Shown one piece after another: positions 34,904-43,983 of a DNA stretch of 64,000 bases. A program made the translations under genes and the position numbers. The stretch's first letter is position 1. Each line of letters begins with the position of its first letter. Source of the stretch: Blastocladiella emersonii ATCC 22665 (lineage: Eukaryota; Blastocladiomycota; Blastocladiomycetes; Blastocladiales; Blastocladiaceae); contig JANHCV010000011.1 in NCBI GenBank assembly GCA_025594325.1, positions 1 to 64,000 of the forward strand, read 5' to 3'. The notes beneath the pieces are model-generated. The model did not search any database. It was not told the DNA's origin and saw only the letters and a list, made by a program, of their open reading frames with translations.

Positions 34904-34952
34904 ACTCGCGGCCATGCTCACGCCAGGCGGTGTCACGTGTGGGTGGGCACGC
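34904..34952 (+). repeat. 49-bp direct repeat, copy 1
   Basis: 47 of 49 bases match 35183-35231. The shared core includes GCCATGCTCACGCCAGG and GTCACGTGTGGGTG. The copies are 279 bp apart, just outside the mobile-element island. Confidence 0.9.
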
Positions 34953-35182
34953 GACGCGTCGCCGCCGCTGACTTGCTGCAACGGCGGCGGCCTGCCACGC
35001 CCATCACACCCCGCTCATTTCAGCCGCGACCGCAACACGAGGCCTGGATCGCGCGAGCAGCGAGAGGGGTGGCAGGCCGCGGGCAAGCCCTCAAGCTGGC
35101 GGCGGCGACGCGTCGCGTGTTCACGCCAGCTAGCGACACGTGCCGCGAAATCCAGGCCACGGCCGAATTCCGCAACGGCTCC

Positions 35183-35231
35183 ACTCGCGGCCATGCTCAC
35201 GCCAGGCTGTGTCACGTGTGGGTGAGCACGC
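35183..35231 (+). repeat. 49-bp direct repeat, copy 2
   Basis: Pair of the repeat at 34904-34952 with two substitutions. It lies 117 bp before the first retroelement terminus at 35348. Confidence 0.9.
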
Positions 35232-35347
35232 ACGTGTTTTCGCGACGCGTCTCGCACCCCGTCTCGCAGCCCGCCAAGCTGCGTCCCCCGGTCGGAGACC
35301 CTGGCCTTGCTATGCATAGCGTGGCAACGGGACAAAGTACATTTGAA

Positions 35348-35418
35348 TTTAATTATACTTGAGGCACCTAAACGCTTCGCGTTCGGTTTTCAATTGAGGG
35401 CTTAAGCCCCCGCCACGT
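35348..35418 (-). mobile_element. 3' terminus of the non-LTR-derived repeat family (left edge of the 16-kb block)
   Basis: Read on the minus strand, this ends with GGGCTTAAGCCC, GAAAACC, a hairpin (AACGCGAAGCG), AGGTGCCTCAAG and TATAATTAAA. The outer 28 bp (35348-35375) match 51791-51818 at 27 positions. The same end occurs at 56373-56410, 59735-59787 (+) and 60066-60110. The sequence inward of about 35418 differs from the other copies. Confidence 0.75.
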
Positions 35419-35536
35419 ATGGTGCACGAGTGGTGGAGGTGCTGTCGCGTGCGTCCCGCATGGGAGGTTTAGGTGATCGAGCTATGGAAATCGTGCTATT
35501 GATGGATTAGATGATGGAATACACTACGTTAATACT

Positions 35537-38290
35537 CTACTGTGTTTTCTGTTTCTTGGCGTTCTGTGAGCCATCCTTGTCTCCAGCACGTTTGTTGCCC
35601 AATCGCCAAAACCTTGCGTTGAGAGCATCTGACGCGCGCTTGGCGACTAGCTTCTCAGCCGCGTGCTGGCGCGAGAAGAGAACCGCGTCGTCGAAGAGCT
35701 TGGCGATGCGCGGGTCGCCTGGCGCGATGGCTGTACTTTGATCAAAAGCGGTCTTGGTCAGCTCGTCGAGCATCTGGAGCCGCTTGTCCTCGGCCACTGC
35801 GAGTGGATCCGGCTTCATGGACTTGAGCACGGCTCTTGGGATCGGCTGAAGCACCCACAGGTACTTTGGGCGACGAAGCCGCAATAACGCCACGTACAGG
35901 GAAGCGCCGCTGATTAGACGCTCCATGCCCGCGGGACGCGGATCTGCCAGGGCGATGGCGTTCTTGGTCACGCCTTGAACCCTGTGGATCGTCATGGCGA
36001 AGGCTGGCACCATCGGGTACTGCTCGATGTGCGCGACAACATGATTACGATACTTGCTCCTGTTGGTCTTGGTGTTGTTGACACAGAGCGGGAGCGAATC
36101 CCCCGTTGTGCTGACAACCCGCTCTCGCGACGTGGAACCGCCCGCCATGTACAGCAAGTCCTTCTTCTCCACGGCAAGCGGGATGACCGTGTCAGGCCAC
36201 GCGGCCGGCATGCCCGGGAAGCGAGGGCCACAAGGAGCGTCGGGCAGGTCGATCCACACGTTGAGTGGAGCGCAGGATGGCCGGTACATGTTGGACGCGG
36301 TTCGCGTGAACGTGGTCTCGGGCTTCCAGTCGATGTGGTGCACAACGCCAACCGCACCGTTCGCGCACCCCTTTGCTACGCACTGGTTGGTCTTGACGCG
36401 CATCTCCATTCCAACGAAGAGCTTGAGGATGGCCGGCAGTTCAGTTGTGGTTTCTGGCGCTCCTCCGAGGCGGAACACGTCCTTGTCGCAGATGGCGAGG
36501 CGTTCACGCGTGCGGCGCCTATCACGCGGGCGCGTGATGTTGCCCTTGGTCTGGAACACGATGCGGTTCGGGTTTGCTGCTGCGAGCCGCGTGTAGAGCA
36601 GGTTGAAGGCGCGGCGCGTGTGGTTGTCAGGCGCGATAACCCTGAGTCCGGGCTTCGTGAGGATCTCCTTGAGGACGTTGTTGCCGTTTTCGTCGACCTG
36701 CTGCTGAAGCTGAGCGGTCGTACGCGAGTTGATCAGGTCGCACAGCGTGTCCGACGCCTCGACGAGGCGGAGCGCGTCCCTTTCGTTGCCCCATGGTGGA
36801 TCGTCGACAAATCGGTTGCTCTTCACGAGACGAACAGCGCGTGTAGTGCGCCAGTACGCGACCTGGCCTCGATCCACGCGCTCGGGGACCGTCAATTGAT
36901 TTGACGTCATGCGCAGGTAGAACGAGTCCGGCGCGTCGTTGAGCACGGCGGGCACCTTGTTCGGGGCAGTTCCGTTGACGGGAGGCAGCTGTAAATGATC
37001 GCCAGTGAGCATGACGATGCACCCGCCGAATGTTTCGTCGCACCCGGCGCAGGAGGCGCAGGTTTGCGTCGATACGGCCAAGTAAAATCGCGTTGCACAT
37101 GGAGAACTTGTCAATGACAACGCCGAGACGCCCTTTCCACGCGATGGCAACCGCAGGATTGGTACGCAAACGGGCCACGTCTGGGCTGTTTCCTTTTGGC
37201 CTTAGCGAGAAAGAGAACGCGGCGTGGATGGTTGTACCGCCAATGTTGGCGGCCGCGATCCCGGTCATGGCCATGACCATGAGGCACTTTTCCCGGTTCC
37301 AGGACGCGAGGAAGTATCGGATTGCATCGATGACGCGCGACTTGCCCGTGCCGCCCAAGCCGGTGAGGATGATTGGCGTCCGGTCCTTGCTCATGGGCGG
37401 GAGGGCCGCGGTGCCAACGACATGTTGGACGTCGTCGCGTCCCAACAGGATCACGTTCTGCCCGGCCGAGGCCGCAGCGTCTGCGATACCCGCGTTGCCG
37501 CCGATGAACGTGGCGATGAGCGGCATGAGGAAGAGCACGAACGCGCGGTGCTGCTCTTCGTTGAGGCTGAACTTGAGCGAGACTTCCGCGAGGCTCGCGT
37601 ACGCGGGCGTGTGCACAGTGCGCTGCTTCTTGTCGCTCCACTCGTCGCCGCGTGTGTCTTAGGCAAAGTTGCTGATTGAGTCCGCGGCCTTGGTGACGAG
37701 GAACCGCGCGCGCGCGTCAGGATCCGTTGGCGTGGTCGTGAAGGCGCTGCGCCAAACGCCAATGGCTGGTCCGAGTTATGGTTCGGGCACGTCGACGGCC
37801 ATTTCCGGGTCGATACCATGCTGGGATGTGTTTGTTGAGGCTTCAGATGGCACTGCGGGAACAATACCAATCATGGGTGGCTGCCCGGGCCCGGGAACGA
37901 CAGGTACGGCGCCAATATCCGCGGTCGGATGACCTTGAGCCGCGGCAGCGCATAGTTGAGCCATGATTTTCTTGACCTCAGTCGGCGAGATGGGCGTCTC
38001 AAGGTACGGCGGCGGCGGCGCGGCGTTGACATCAAACGGCTGCACGTTGGGGGAGAGCAGGGTGCCCATCATGCCGTGGCCCATTCCAGGGATCAGCGTA
38101 AAGGTCACGCTCTCTATGCGCTCGAGGTTCGCCTCGGTTTCGCCGTCGTCGGCCAGGATGCTTACCACGTCCAAGTTGACGATAGTCGGGTCGAGAACAA
38201 TGTCGTTCTCTGACTGACCAACGACGCCAAGCACGGGTCCAGCTCGCGCGACGCTGACGGCACCGCCACGGCCGCGGTTCCTCTGCGACG
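35537..38290 (-). pseudogene. Decayed PIF1-like helicase
   Basis: One long minus-strand frame carries a proline-rich N-terminal part (PFDVNAAPPPPYLETP). It passes through an in-frame TAA at 37776-37778 and another near 37662, then gives FSLNEEQHRAFVLFLMPLIA and the Walker A IILTGLGGTGKSRVIDAI. Next are MTGIAAANIGGTTIHAAFS and Walker B VIDKFSM. Near 37,050 the frame shifts by one base and continues as DETFGGCIVMLTGDHLQLPP, GMEMRVKTNQCVAKG and MTIHRVQGVTKNAIAL, ending at 35537. These are PIF1/Helitron-type helicase motifs in the right order. The Walker B Glu is Lys. No HUH (Rep) domain was found. The upstream limit is uncertain because the frame overlaps an ORF on the other strand. Confidence 0.8.
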
Positions 38291-38376
38291 TGAACGCGTC
38301 AGACTCGTCAGAATCCGACAACGACCCGGGCTTCCCCGGCGACAAGGCCTTCACCTCAGCAGGCGTGCCGCGCACA

Positions 38377-38687
38377 ATGAAGGGCATGCGGGCCGAGCTC
38401 AACGAGGCCACGGAGGTGTACCACAAGTGCATGCGCGACGGCCGCAAGAACTTTTTCAACAACCTCGCCGCGCACCAGGCCGCCCGCGCCACGGCAAACG
38501 GCGTCGCATCGGGCGCCGCTGGTCATGGTGTGCAGCAGGTCGCCGCCTCGATAGCCGCGGAACCCGCGGCGCAGCAGCTCACAATCCAGCAGCCCGTCAA
38601 CATCTCGGCCGCCATCGTCTCGCCCGCCGCGGCGCCCGTGACGCAGGAGCACGCGATCCAGCCGCCCGTTGTTGTGTCGCCCGCCAT
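38377..38687 (+). pseudogene. ORF of unknown function, 5' part, split by the gypsy insertion
   Basis: The frame is open from 38218; the first in-frame ATG is at 38377 (MKGMRAELNEATEVYHKCM). Its G/C-rich third positions support coding on this strand. It continues through NFFNNLAAHQAARA into an Ala/Gln/Pro-rich stretch ending ...VVVSPAI at the target site GCCAT (38683-38687). Removing the element and one GCCAT copy continues the same frame at 43984 (NSSANTKIAGGKNTG). The family is not recognised. The region upstream of 38377 overlaps the N-terminal part of the PIF1-like frame on the opposite strand. Confidence 0.6.
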
Positions 38688-38861
38688 TGTCACGGTTCAG
38701 TGATCCGACGGCTCGGGCTGGTGGCGCGGGCTGGTGGCGCAGTCCCTCATAAGCCGAGCGTTGCCCTCGCTCTCCCTCTCTCTTGTCATTCGTGATACAA
38801 TCCTTCATTATCCGGCTAGTCATTCCTCGTGGCACAAGACCCTCCCCCTCGGCACCTTACA
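38688..38861 (+). repeat. Gypsy 5' LTR (174 bp)
   Basis: Identical to 43805-43978. It contains GTGATACAA at 38792-38800, the reverse complement of the primer site just outside the LTR. If transcription starts there, U3 is about 104 bp and R-U5 about 70 bp. Confidence 0.97.
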
Positions 38862-38863
38862 CT

Positions 38864-38872
38864 TTGTATCAC
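38864..38872 (+). other. Primer-binding site, candidate self-primer (Tf1-like)
   Basis: TTGTATCAC begins 2 nt after the 5' LTR. It is the exact reverse complement of GTGATACAA at 38792-38800 within the same LTR. In Tf1 and related chromoviruses the 5' end of the element's own RNA folds back on the primer site. I see no good tRNA 3'-end complement here. Confidence 0.65.
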
Positions 38873-38915
38873 CGTAAAACCCCCTCCGAGCGGTGATTTC
38901 TTCCACGACGGCAAA

Positions 38916-39992
38916 ATGATAACGCCGGCACAGTTCCTCGAAAAGCTGGCGACGTTTGACGTTGCGGCCATTGTCCCCGAGTACCAGCTCGCGCCGTGGC
39001 GCGACCTGGTCATGCCGTACGAGGACAAAGCCAAGCTCGTCTTCCTCGCGCTCAACGTCGCCAGCGACTACTGGCAACTGGGCGTGTCGACCGAGGCCCG
39101 CGCGGTCGCGGCCAAGCGGCGCGCCGAGACGGCGGAGCGCCGCGCGTATGCGCTCGAGGTCGAGCTGCGGCAGACGCAGCAGAGCCAGCCGCTCAACGGT
39201 ATCCTGCAGGGCGAGCTCGACAGCATCCAGGTCAGCAGCGCGCGCGGGCCGGGCGTGGGCGTTGATGGCTTCACGCCGGCCGCGATGCACGCGCTGATGC
39301 GCATGAATTCGGTTGACGGCGTCAACTTCAAGGTCAAGAGCGCCATCACGCAGTACGAGAGCATCCTCCAGCTCACGTTCAACGTCCCGGAGAAGTTCAA
39401 GATTGCGCACTTCCACGGCAAGCTGACGGGCAAGGTGCTCGAGGCCGTGGAGCTGGCGATGGCCGGGTCCAAGTTTGAGGACTACGGCTCGTTCAACGCC
39501 TACATCTCCCTCGTCAAGTCAACGCAGCCGGCCGAGAAGTCGGAGACCGAGTACGCGCACGAGCTCAAGAACCTCAAGTACGTGCGCGGCGCCATGCCGG
39601 CGCGCGATTTCGTCTCCAAGTTCCGCCAGACCGCGTCCGGTGCAGGCTACCGCGCGCTCAGCGAGCTGGCGATGCAGTTCTACCTGGTGGTCACGGCCGG
39701 CAACTCGCCGCTGGCCGCGGACGTGGCCTTCGCCTCGCTGCGCAAGGGCTACCGTTTCGACAAGATGGTCGAGCACTTCCTGGTGCACGAGGGCGGGGCG
39801 ACGGGCGTCGCGGCCGAGCTCGTCCCGGACCCGGACGCCATGGACGTTGGCGCGATTCGGCAGCGGGCGGCGGCGCACCAGGGCCGCGCCCTCACCGACA
39901 TCAAGTGCTACAACTGCAAGGGCTACGGCCACAAGGCGGCTGATTGCCCGTCGCCCCCGCGCTCGTCGTCGGGAAACGCCAGTCGGGCGTAG
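38916..39992 (+). CDS. gag: Gypsy Gag
   Basis: 358 residues from ATG 38916 (MITPAQFLEKLATFD); the frame upstream to 38829 lacks an ATG. The capsid-like region includes FNVPEKFKIAHFHGKLTGK and SKFEDYGSFNAYISLV, as in Ty3/gypsy Gag. A single zinc knuckle CYNCKGYGHKAADC (CX2CX4HX4C) lies near the C-terminus. It ends at TAG 39990-39992. The slippery heptamer 39971-39977 sits between the knuckle and the stop and shifts ribosomes into pol. Confidence 0.93.
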   Translation: MITPAQFLEKLATFDVAAIVPEYQLAPWRDLVMPYEDKAKLVFLALNVASDYWQLGVSTEARAVAAKRRAETAERRAYALEVELRQTQQSQPLNGILQGELDSIQVSSARGPGVGVDGFTPAAMHALMRMNSVDGVNFKVKSAITQYESILQLTFNVPEKFKIAHFHGKLTGKVLEAVELAMAGSKFEDYGSFNAYISLVKSTQPAEKSETEYAHELKNLKYVRGAMPARDFVSKFRQTASGAGYRALSELAMQFYLVVTAGNSPLAADVAFASLRKGYRFDKMVEHFLVHEGGATGVAAELVPDPDAMDVGAIRQRAAAHQGRALTDIKCYNCKGYGHKAADCPSPPRSSSGNASRA

Positions 39993-42900
39993 CGGAGCAG
40001 GCCGCGACGTCCTCGAAGCCAAAACCTGCGGATTTGGGTGGTACAACGGCGATGGCCACGGCGGCCGCCGCCGCGGATAAGATGTCGGTGCCCGCCGACA
40101 AGAAGAAAAAAATGAACAAAAAGAAGAAACAAAACATGAATTATAAGAAGACTAATGGAAAATCTGTTGCTGCGTACTTTGGTGCACTTGTGCGTCTAGA
40201 GATGGCGCAGGACCACCTGCACCTCGGCGGGCTCCTCGCGCATCCAGGGCTCCGCACGGCGCCGATCCCGACGTTCATGATGCTCGACACGGGCGCGCCG
40301 GTTAACCTGATCAGCCGCAGGGTGGCCGAGCAGGCCGGGCTCGTGCCGAAGCGCCTAGCGCGTCGCATCGACCTCCGCGGTGTCGTCGGTTCCGCGCCGG
40401 GCCAGCGCCAGTACATCTCGCATTACGTGCACGCGGCCGTGTCCGTCACGTCGCCCGAGTTCCTGCACGCGGCGGTCGCGGGATCCCAAACCGTGTTCGC
40501 GGACGGCGTCGTGCCTCCCGGCGACGCGTCCAAGCAGAAGCGCGTGGTGGGAGACGCGGGTCGCGCCATCGACATTCCGTGCCTTCATTGCTCGGTCGCG
40601 CGCTTCCTCGTCGTCGACTCTCCCGCGTTTCCGGTGATCATGGGACTCGAATGGATGGTCGCGAACGGCGCGAAGCCGGATCCGCGCTCGGCCACGGTCG
40701 CGATTGACGGCGCGTGCACTGGTCGCTGCGGGTGCCCGCCCGCCCAGCGCGTCACGGTGGCCACGGTCGCACCGCGCGTCGACCTCGACCCGCTCGCGTG
40801 GGACGAGGCACACGGCCCGCCCGAGGCGCCAGATGACGCGGCGCCGAAGCGCGTGCTGCCCGCCAAGTACCTCAAGTGGGCGCACGTCTTCGATGCCGCC
40901 GCGGCGTCCGCGCTCCCGCCGCACCGACCGTACGACTGCGAGATCGAGCTCGTCGAGGGCGCCAAGGTGCCGTTCCTGCCCGTCTACGCCCTGTCGCAGC
41001 CCGAACTCGAGGAGCTGCGCAAGACCATCGACGAGAACCTCGCGCGCGGCTTCATCCGCCCATCGCGGTCGCCAGCCGGCGCGCCGATCATGTTCGTGCC
41101 CAAGAAAGACGGGTCGCGCCGCATGTGTGTGGACTACCGCCGCCTCAACGCGCTGACGGTCAAGAACCGCTACGCGCTGCCGCTCATCGCGGAGCTCATG
41201 AACCAAGTGCAGGGCGCGCGCATCTTCACCAAGTTCGACCTGCGCGGCGCGTACAACCTGGTCCGCATCCGCGAGGGCGACGAGTGGAAGACGGCGTTCC
41301 GCACGCGCTACGGACATTATGAATGGAAGGTGATGCCGTTCGGGCTGACCAACGCGCCGGCCGCGTTCCAGGCGTTTGTCAACGACGTGTTCCGCGACCT
41401 GCTCGACCGCCGCGGCGTTCTCGTGTACCTGGACGACATCCTCATCTTCAGCGAGGACCCCGAAGAGCACACGGCGCTCGTCAAGGAGGTGCTGCAGCGG
41501 CTCGCCGACAACAAGCTGTACGTCAAGCTCGAGAAGTGCGAATTCGACGTGACGCGCGTCAAGTACCTCGGCCACATCCTGACCACCGAGGGCGTCGAGA
41601 TGGACCCGGCCAAGGTCCGCGCCGTGACCGAGTGGCCCGCGCCACGGACGGTCAAGGAGGTGCAGGCGTTCCTGGGCCTCGCCAACTACTACCGCCGCTT
41701 CATCCCCGAGTTCTCGGAACTGACCATCCCGCTCACCCGTCTTACGCAGAAGGACACGCCGTGGCGGTGGGGCGACACCGAGGCGGCGGCCTTTGCGGCC
41801 ATCAAGACGCGGTTCGCGTCCGACCAGTTCCTCGCGCACCCCGACCCCTCAAAACAGTTCATTGTCGAGGCCGACGCGTCCAACTTCGCCATTGGGTGCG
41901 TCCTGTCGCAGGTCGACAACGAGGGCACGCTGCGGCCGGTCGCGTTCCACTCGCGCGCGCTCAAGGCGGCGGAGCTGAATTATCCCATCTTGGATAAGGA
42001 GCTGCTCGCCATCAAGGTCGCGTTCGAGATCTGGCGCCACCACCTCGAGGGCGCGCAGCACCCGGTCGAGGTGTACACGGACCACAAGAACCTCGAGCAC
42101 TTTCGCACCATGACGGTCGAGTCGCAGCGGCACGCGCGGTGGGCACTGTTCCTTGAGCGGTTTTCGTTCCGGTTCACGTACCGGCCCGGCGCAATCAACG
42201 GGCGCGCCGACGCGCTGTCGCGCCGCGCCGACTACGAGCTGTTTGACAACCCGATGCTCGGCCGCGCTGTCGTTCCCGCGTCGGCGCTCACGGTGGCCGC
42301 CACGGCCGCGGCCAGCGCGCCGCTCGTCGCGGGCACGCAGGGCGACGACGTGCTCGCCGCGATTCGGGACGGCCTGGCGGAGGACGAGCTCGCGCAGTCG
42401 ATGCAGCGGAACCCGGGCAAGCACCCGTCGCTCACCATGGACCTCGACGGCTTCGTTTGGCGAGACGACCGGCTGTACGTACCGTCGGGCGTCGCGCGCA
42501 CCCGGGTGATCGAGGAGGCGCACGCGACGCGTGTAGCCGGTCATTTCGGCGTCCAGCGCACCATCGAGAAGGTGTCGCGCTCGTACTGGTGGCCCGGGAT
42601 GCGCAAGGTGATCGAGCGGTTCGTCAAGTCGTGCCTCACCTGCGCGCGGGCCAAGGTGCCGCGCCACCGGCCTGACGGCGAGCTGCAGCCGCTGCCCACG
42701 CCGCCGCGGCCATGGTCGTCGATCTCCATGGACTTCATCACGGACCTGCCGCGCAGCAAGGGTCACACCTGCATCATGGTCGTCGTCGATCGGTTCTCCA
42801 AGATGACGCACTTCATCCCGCTCGCCGCGCTCCCGACGGCCGCCACGACCGCCGACGCCTTCATCGAGCACGTGGTGCGGCCGCACGGGCTGCCCGACGA

Positions 42901-43804
42901 CATCGTCTCGGACCGCGGGTCGCAGTTCACGTCGCGGTTCTGGTCGGCCATGTGCGAGTCGCTTGAGATCAAGGCCAAGCTCTCAACGGCGTACCACCCG
43001 CAGACCGACGGGCAGACCGAGCGCATGAACCAGACCCTCGAGGTGTACCTGCGCATGTTCGCCAACGAGGACCAGTCGAACTGGGCCGAGCTGCTGCGGT
43101 ACGCCGAGATGGCCATCAACAACACGGTCAACGAGTCAACGGGCATGTCGCCGTTCAAGGCCAACTACGCGTTTGACCCGCGGCTCTCGGCCGCGCCAGT
43201 TCGGTCGGATCGGGTCCCGTCAGCCGCCGCGCTGGCCGAGCGCATTGCCGACGTCCAGGGCAAGCTGCGCGAGAAGGTCGAGCGCGCCAAGGAGCTGTAC
43301 AAGAAGCACGCTGACCGCCGCCGCCGCGAGGGCCCCGACTACAAGGTCGGCGACATGGTGCTGCTGAGCACCAAGAACCTGCGCGTCAACGTGCCCAAGG
43401 CCAAGCTCGGGCCCAAGTACACGGAGCCGCTCAAGATCGTGCGCCTCATCCGGAAATCGGCCGTCGAGCTCGAGCTGCCGCCGACCATGGCGCGCGTCCA
43501 TCCCGTGTTCCACGTCTCGCTCATCAAGCCGATCGACGAGCACGACGAGGAGGCGTTCCCGGGCCGCGCGCTGCCGCCGCCAACGCCGTACGCCGTCAAC
43601 GGGCACGAGGAGTGGACGGTCGAGGCGATCCGCGACGCGCGCAAGGTCAGCCGCAGCGTCGAGTACCTGCTCAAGTGGCACGGCTGCCCCGAGGACGACA
43701 ACACCTGGGAGCCGTACGCGAACCTCAAGCACCTCGAGCTGCTCGCCGAGTTCCACGCGCAGAACCCGTCAAAACCCGACCCGCGGAGGGGGAAGGGGAG
43801 ATAG
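39944..43804 (+). CDS. pol: Gypsy Pol: protease, RT, RNase H, integrase, chromodomain
   Basis: A 1,286-codon frame opened by the -1 shift. Protease MLDTGAPVNLIS (about residue 113). RT has GSRRMCVDYRRLNALTVKN, KFDLRGAYNLVRI, MPFGLTNAPAAFQAF and VYLDDILIFS (about 493). RNase H has FIVEADASNFAIG and VYTDHKNLEHF. Integrase has an HHCC finger (HATRVAGHFG ... CLTCARAK), MDFITDL, SDRGSQFTS and AYHPQTDGQTERMNQ. A GPY/F-like region (KLGPKYTEPLKI) follows. The C-terminal chromodomain is EEWTVEAIRDARKVSRSVEY, then LLKWHGCPEDDNTWEPYANL. No stop or frameshift interrupts it. The stop codon is the last triplet before the 3' LTR. Confidence 0.96.
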   Translation: MPVAPALVVGKRQSGVAEQAATSSKPKPADLGGTTAMATAAAAADKMSVPADKKKKMNKKKKQNMNYKKTNGKSVAAYFGALVRLEMAQDHLHLGGLLAHPGLRTAPIPTFMMLDTGAPVNLISRRVAEQAGLVPKRLARRIDLRGVVGSAPGQRQYISHYVHAAVSVTSPEFLHAAVAGSQTVFADGVVPPGDASKQKRVVGDAGRAIDIPCLHCSVARFLVVDSPAFPVIMGLEWMVANGAKPDPRSATVAIDGACTGRCGCPPAQRVTVATVAPRVDLDPLAWDEAHGPPEAPDDAAPKRVLPAKYLKWAHVFDAAAASALPPHRPYDCEIELVEGAKVPFLPVYALSQPELEELRKTIDENLARGFIRPSRSPAGAPIMFVPKKDGSRRMCVDYRRLNALTVKNRYALPLIAELMNQVQGARIFTKFDLRGAYNLVRIREGDEWKTAFRTRYGHYEWKVMPFGLTNAPAAFQAFVNDVFRDLLDRRGVLVYLDDILIFSEDPEEHTALVKEVLQRLADNKLYVKLEKCEFDVTRVKYLGHILTTEGVEMDPAKVRAVTEWPAPRTVKEVQAFLGLANYYRRFIPEFSELTIPLTRLTQKDTPWRWGDTEAAAFAAIKTRFASDQFLAHPDPSKQFIVEADASNFAIGCVLSQVDNEGTLRPVAFHSRALKAAELNYPILDKELLAIKVAFEIWRHHLEGAQHPVEVYTDHKNLEHFRTMTVESQRHARWALFLERFSFRFTYRPGAINGRADALSRRADYELFDNPMLGRAVVPASALTVAATAAASAPLVAGTQGDDVLAAIRDGLAEDELAQSMQRNPGKHPSLTMDLDGFVWRDDRLYVPSGVARTRVIEEAHATRVAGHFGVQRTIEKVSRSYWWPGMRKVIERFVKSCLTCARAKVPRHRPDGELQPLPTPPRPWSSISMDFITDLPRSKGHTCIMVVVDRFSKMTHFIPLAALPTAATTADAFIEHVVRPHGLPDDIVSDRGSQFTSRFWSAMCESLEIKAKLSTAYHPQTDGQTERMNQTLEVYLRMFANEDQSNWAELLRYAEMAINNTVNESTGMSPFKANYAFDPRLSAAPVRSDRVPSAAALAERIADVQGKLREKVERAKELYKKHADRRRREGPDYKVGDMVLLSTKNLRVNVPKAKLGPKYTEPLKIVRLIRKSAVELELPPTMARVHPVFHVSLIKPIDEHDEEAFPGRALPPPTPYAVNGHEEWTVEAIRDARKVSRSVEYLLKWHGCPEDDNTWEPYANLKHLELLAEFHAQNPSKPDPRRGKGR
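39971..39977 (+). promoter_or_regulatory. Programmed -1 ribosomal frameshift site GGGAAAC
   Basis: The Gag frame reads TCG GGA AAC, so the heptamer is G GGA AAC, the X XXY YYZ form. Slipping -1 enters the pol frame exactly; the two frames overlap only at 39944-39992. Downstream GTCG/CGAC (39982-39985 with 40005-40008) and CGG/CCG can pair into a possible stimulatory stem. Confidence 0.8.
43785..43801 (+). other. Polypurine tract of the gypsy element
   Basis: GGAGGGGGAAGGGGAGA lies 3 nt before the 3' LTR and overlaps the last codons of pol. It is the expected plus-strand primer. Confidence 0.85.
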
Positions 43805-43978
43805 TGTCACGGTTCAGTGATCCGACGGCTCGGGCTGGTGGCGCGGGCTGGTGGCGCAGTCCCTCATAAGCCGAGCGTTGCCCTCGCTCTCCCTCTCTCT
43901 TGTCATTCGTGATACAATCCTTCATTATCCGGCTAGTCATTCCTCGTGGCACAAGACCCTCCCCCTCGGCACCTTACA
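43805..43978 (+). repeat. Gypsy 3' LTR (174 bp)
   Basis: Identical to the 5' LTR at every position. It is followed directly by the target duplication GCCAT. Confidence 0.97.
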
Positions 43979-43983
43979 GCCAT

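Larger units (their letters stand above)
34423..35345. other. Intergenic between PAS kinase and mobile-element island
   Basis: The PAS kinase 3' flank is AT-richer (34,460-34,640). Then follows GC-rich sequence with a pair of near-identical 49-bp direct repeats (listed separately). No gene is visible. Confidence 0.45.
38688..43978 (+). mobile_element. Ty3/gypsy chromovirus, complete, very recent insertion
   Basis: 5,291 bp bounded by two identical 174-bp LTRs that start TGTCAC and end TTACA. It is flanked by a 5-bp duplication GCCAT (38683-38687 and 43979-43983). Inside are gag, a -1 frameshifted pol with chromodomain, a primer site next to the 5' LTR and a purine tract next to the 3' LTR. 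All parts look intact, and LTR identity implies few or no mutations since insertion. It splits the ORF that resumes at 43984. Confidence 0.96.

Noticed and set aside
35537-38290. Classification of the PIF1-like region as a complete Helitron
   Set aside because: No HUH Rep domain and no clear 5' TC or 3' hairpin-CTRR pair at the expected places; only the helicase part is supported.
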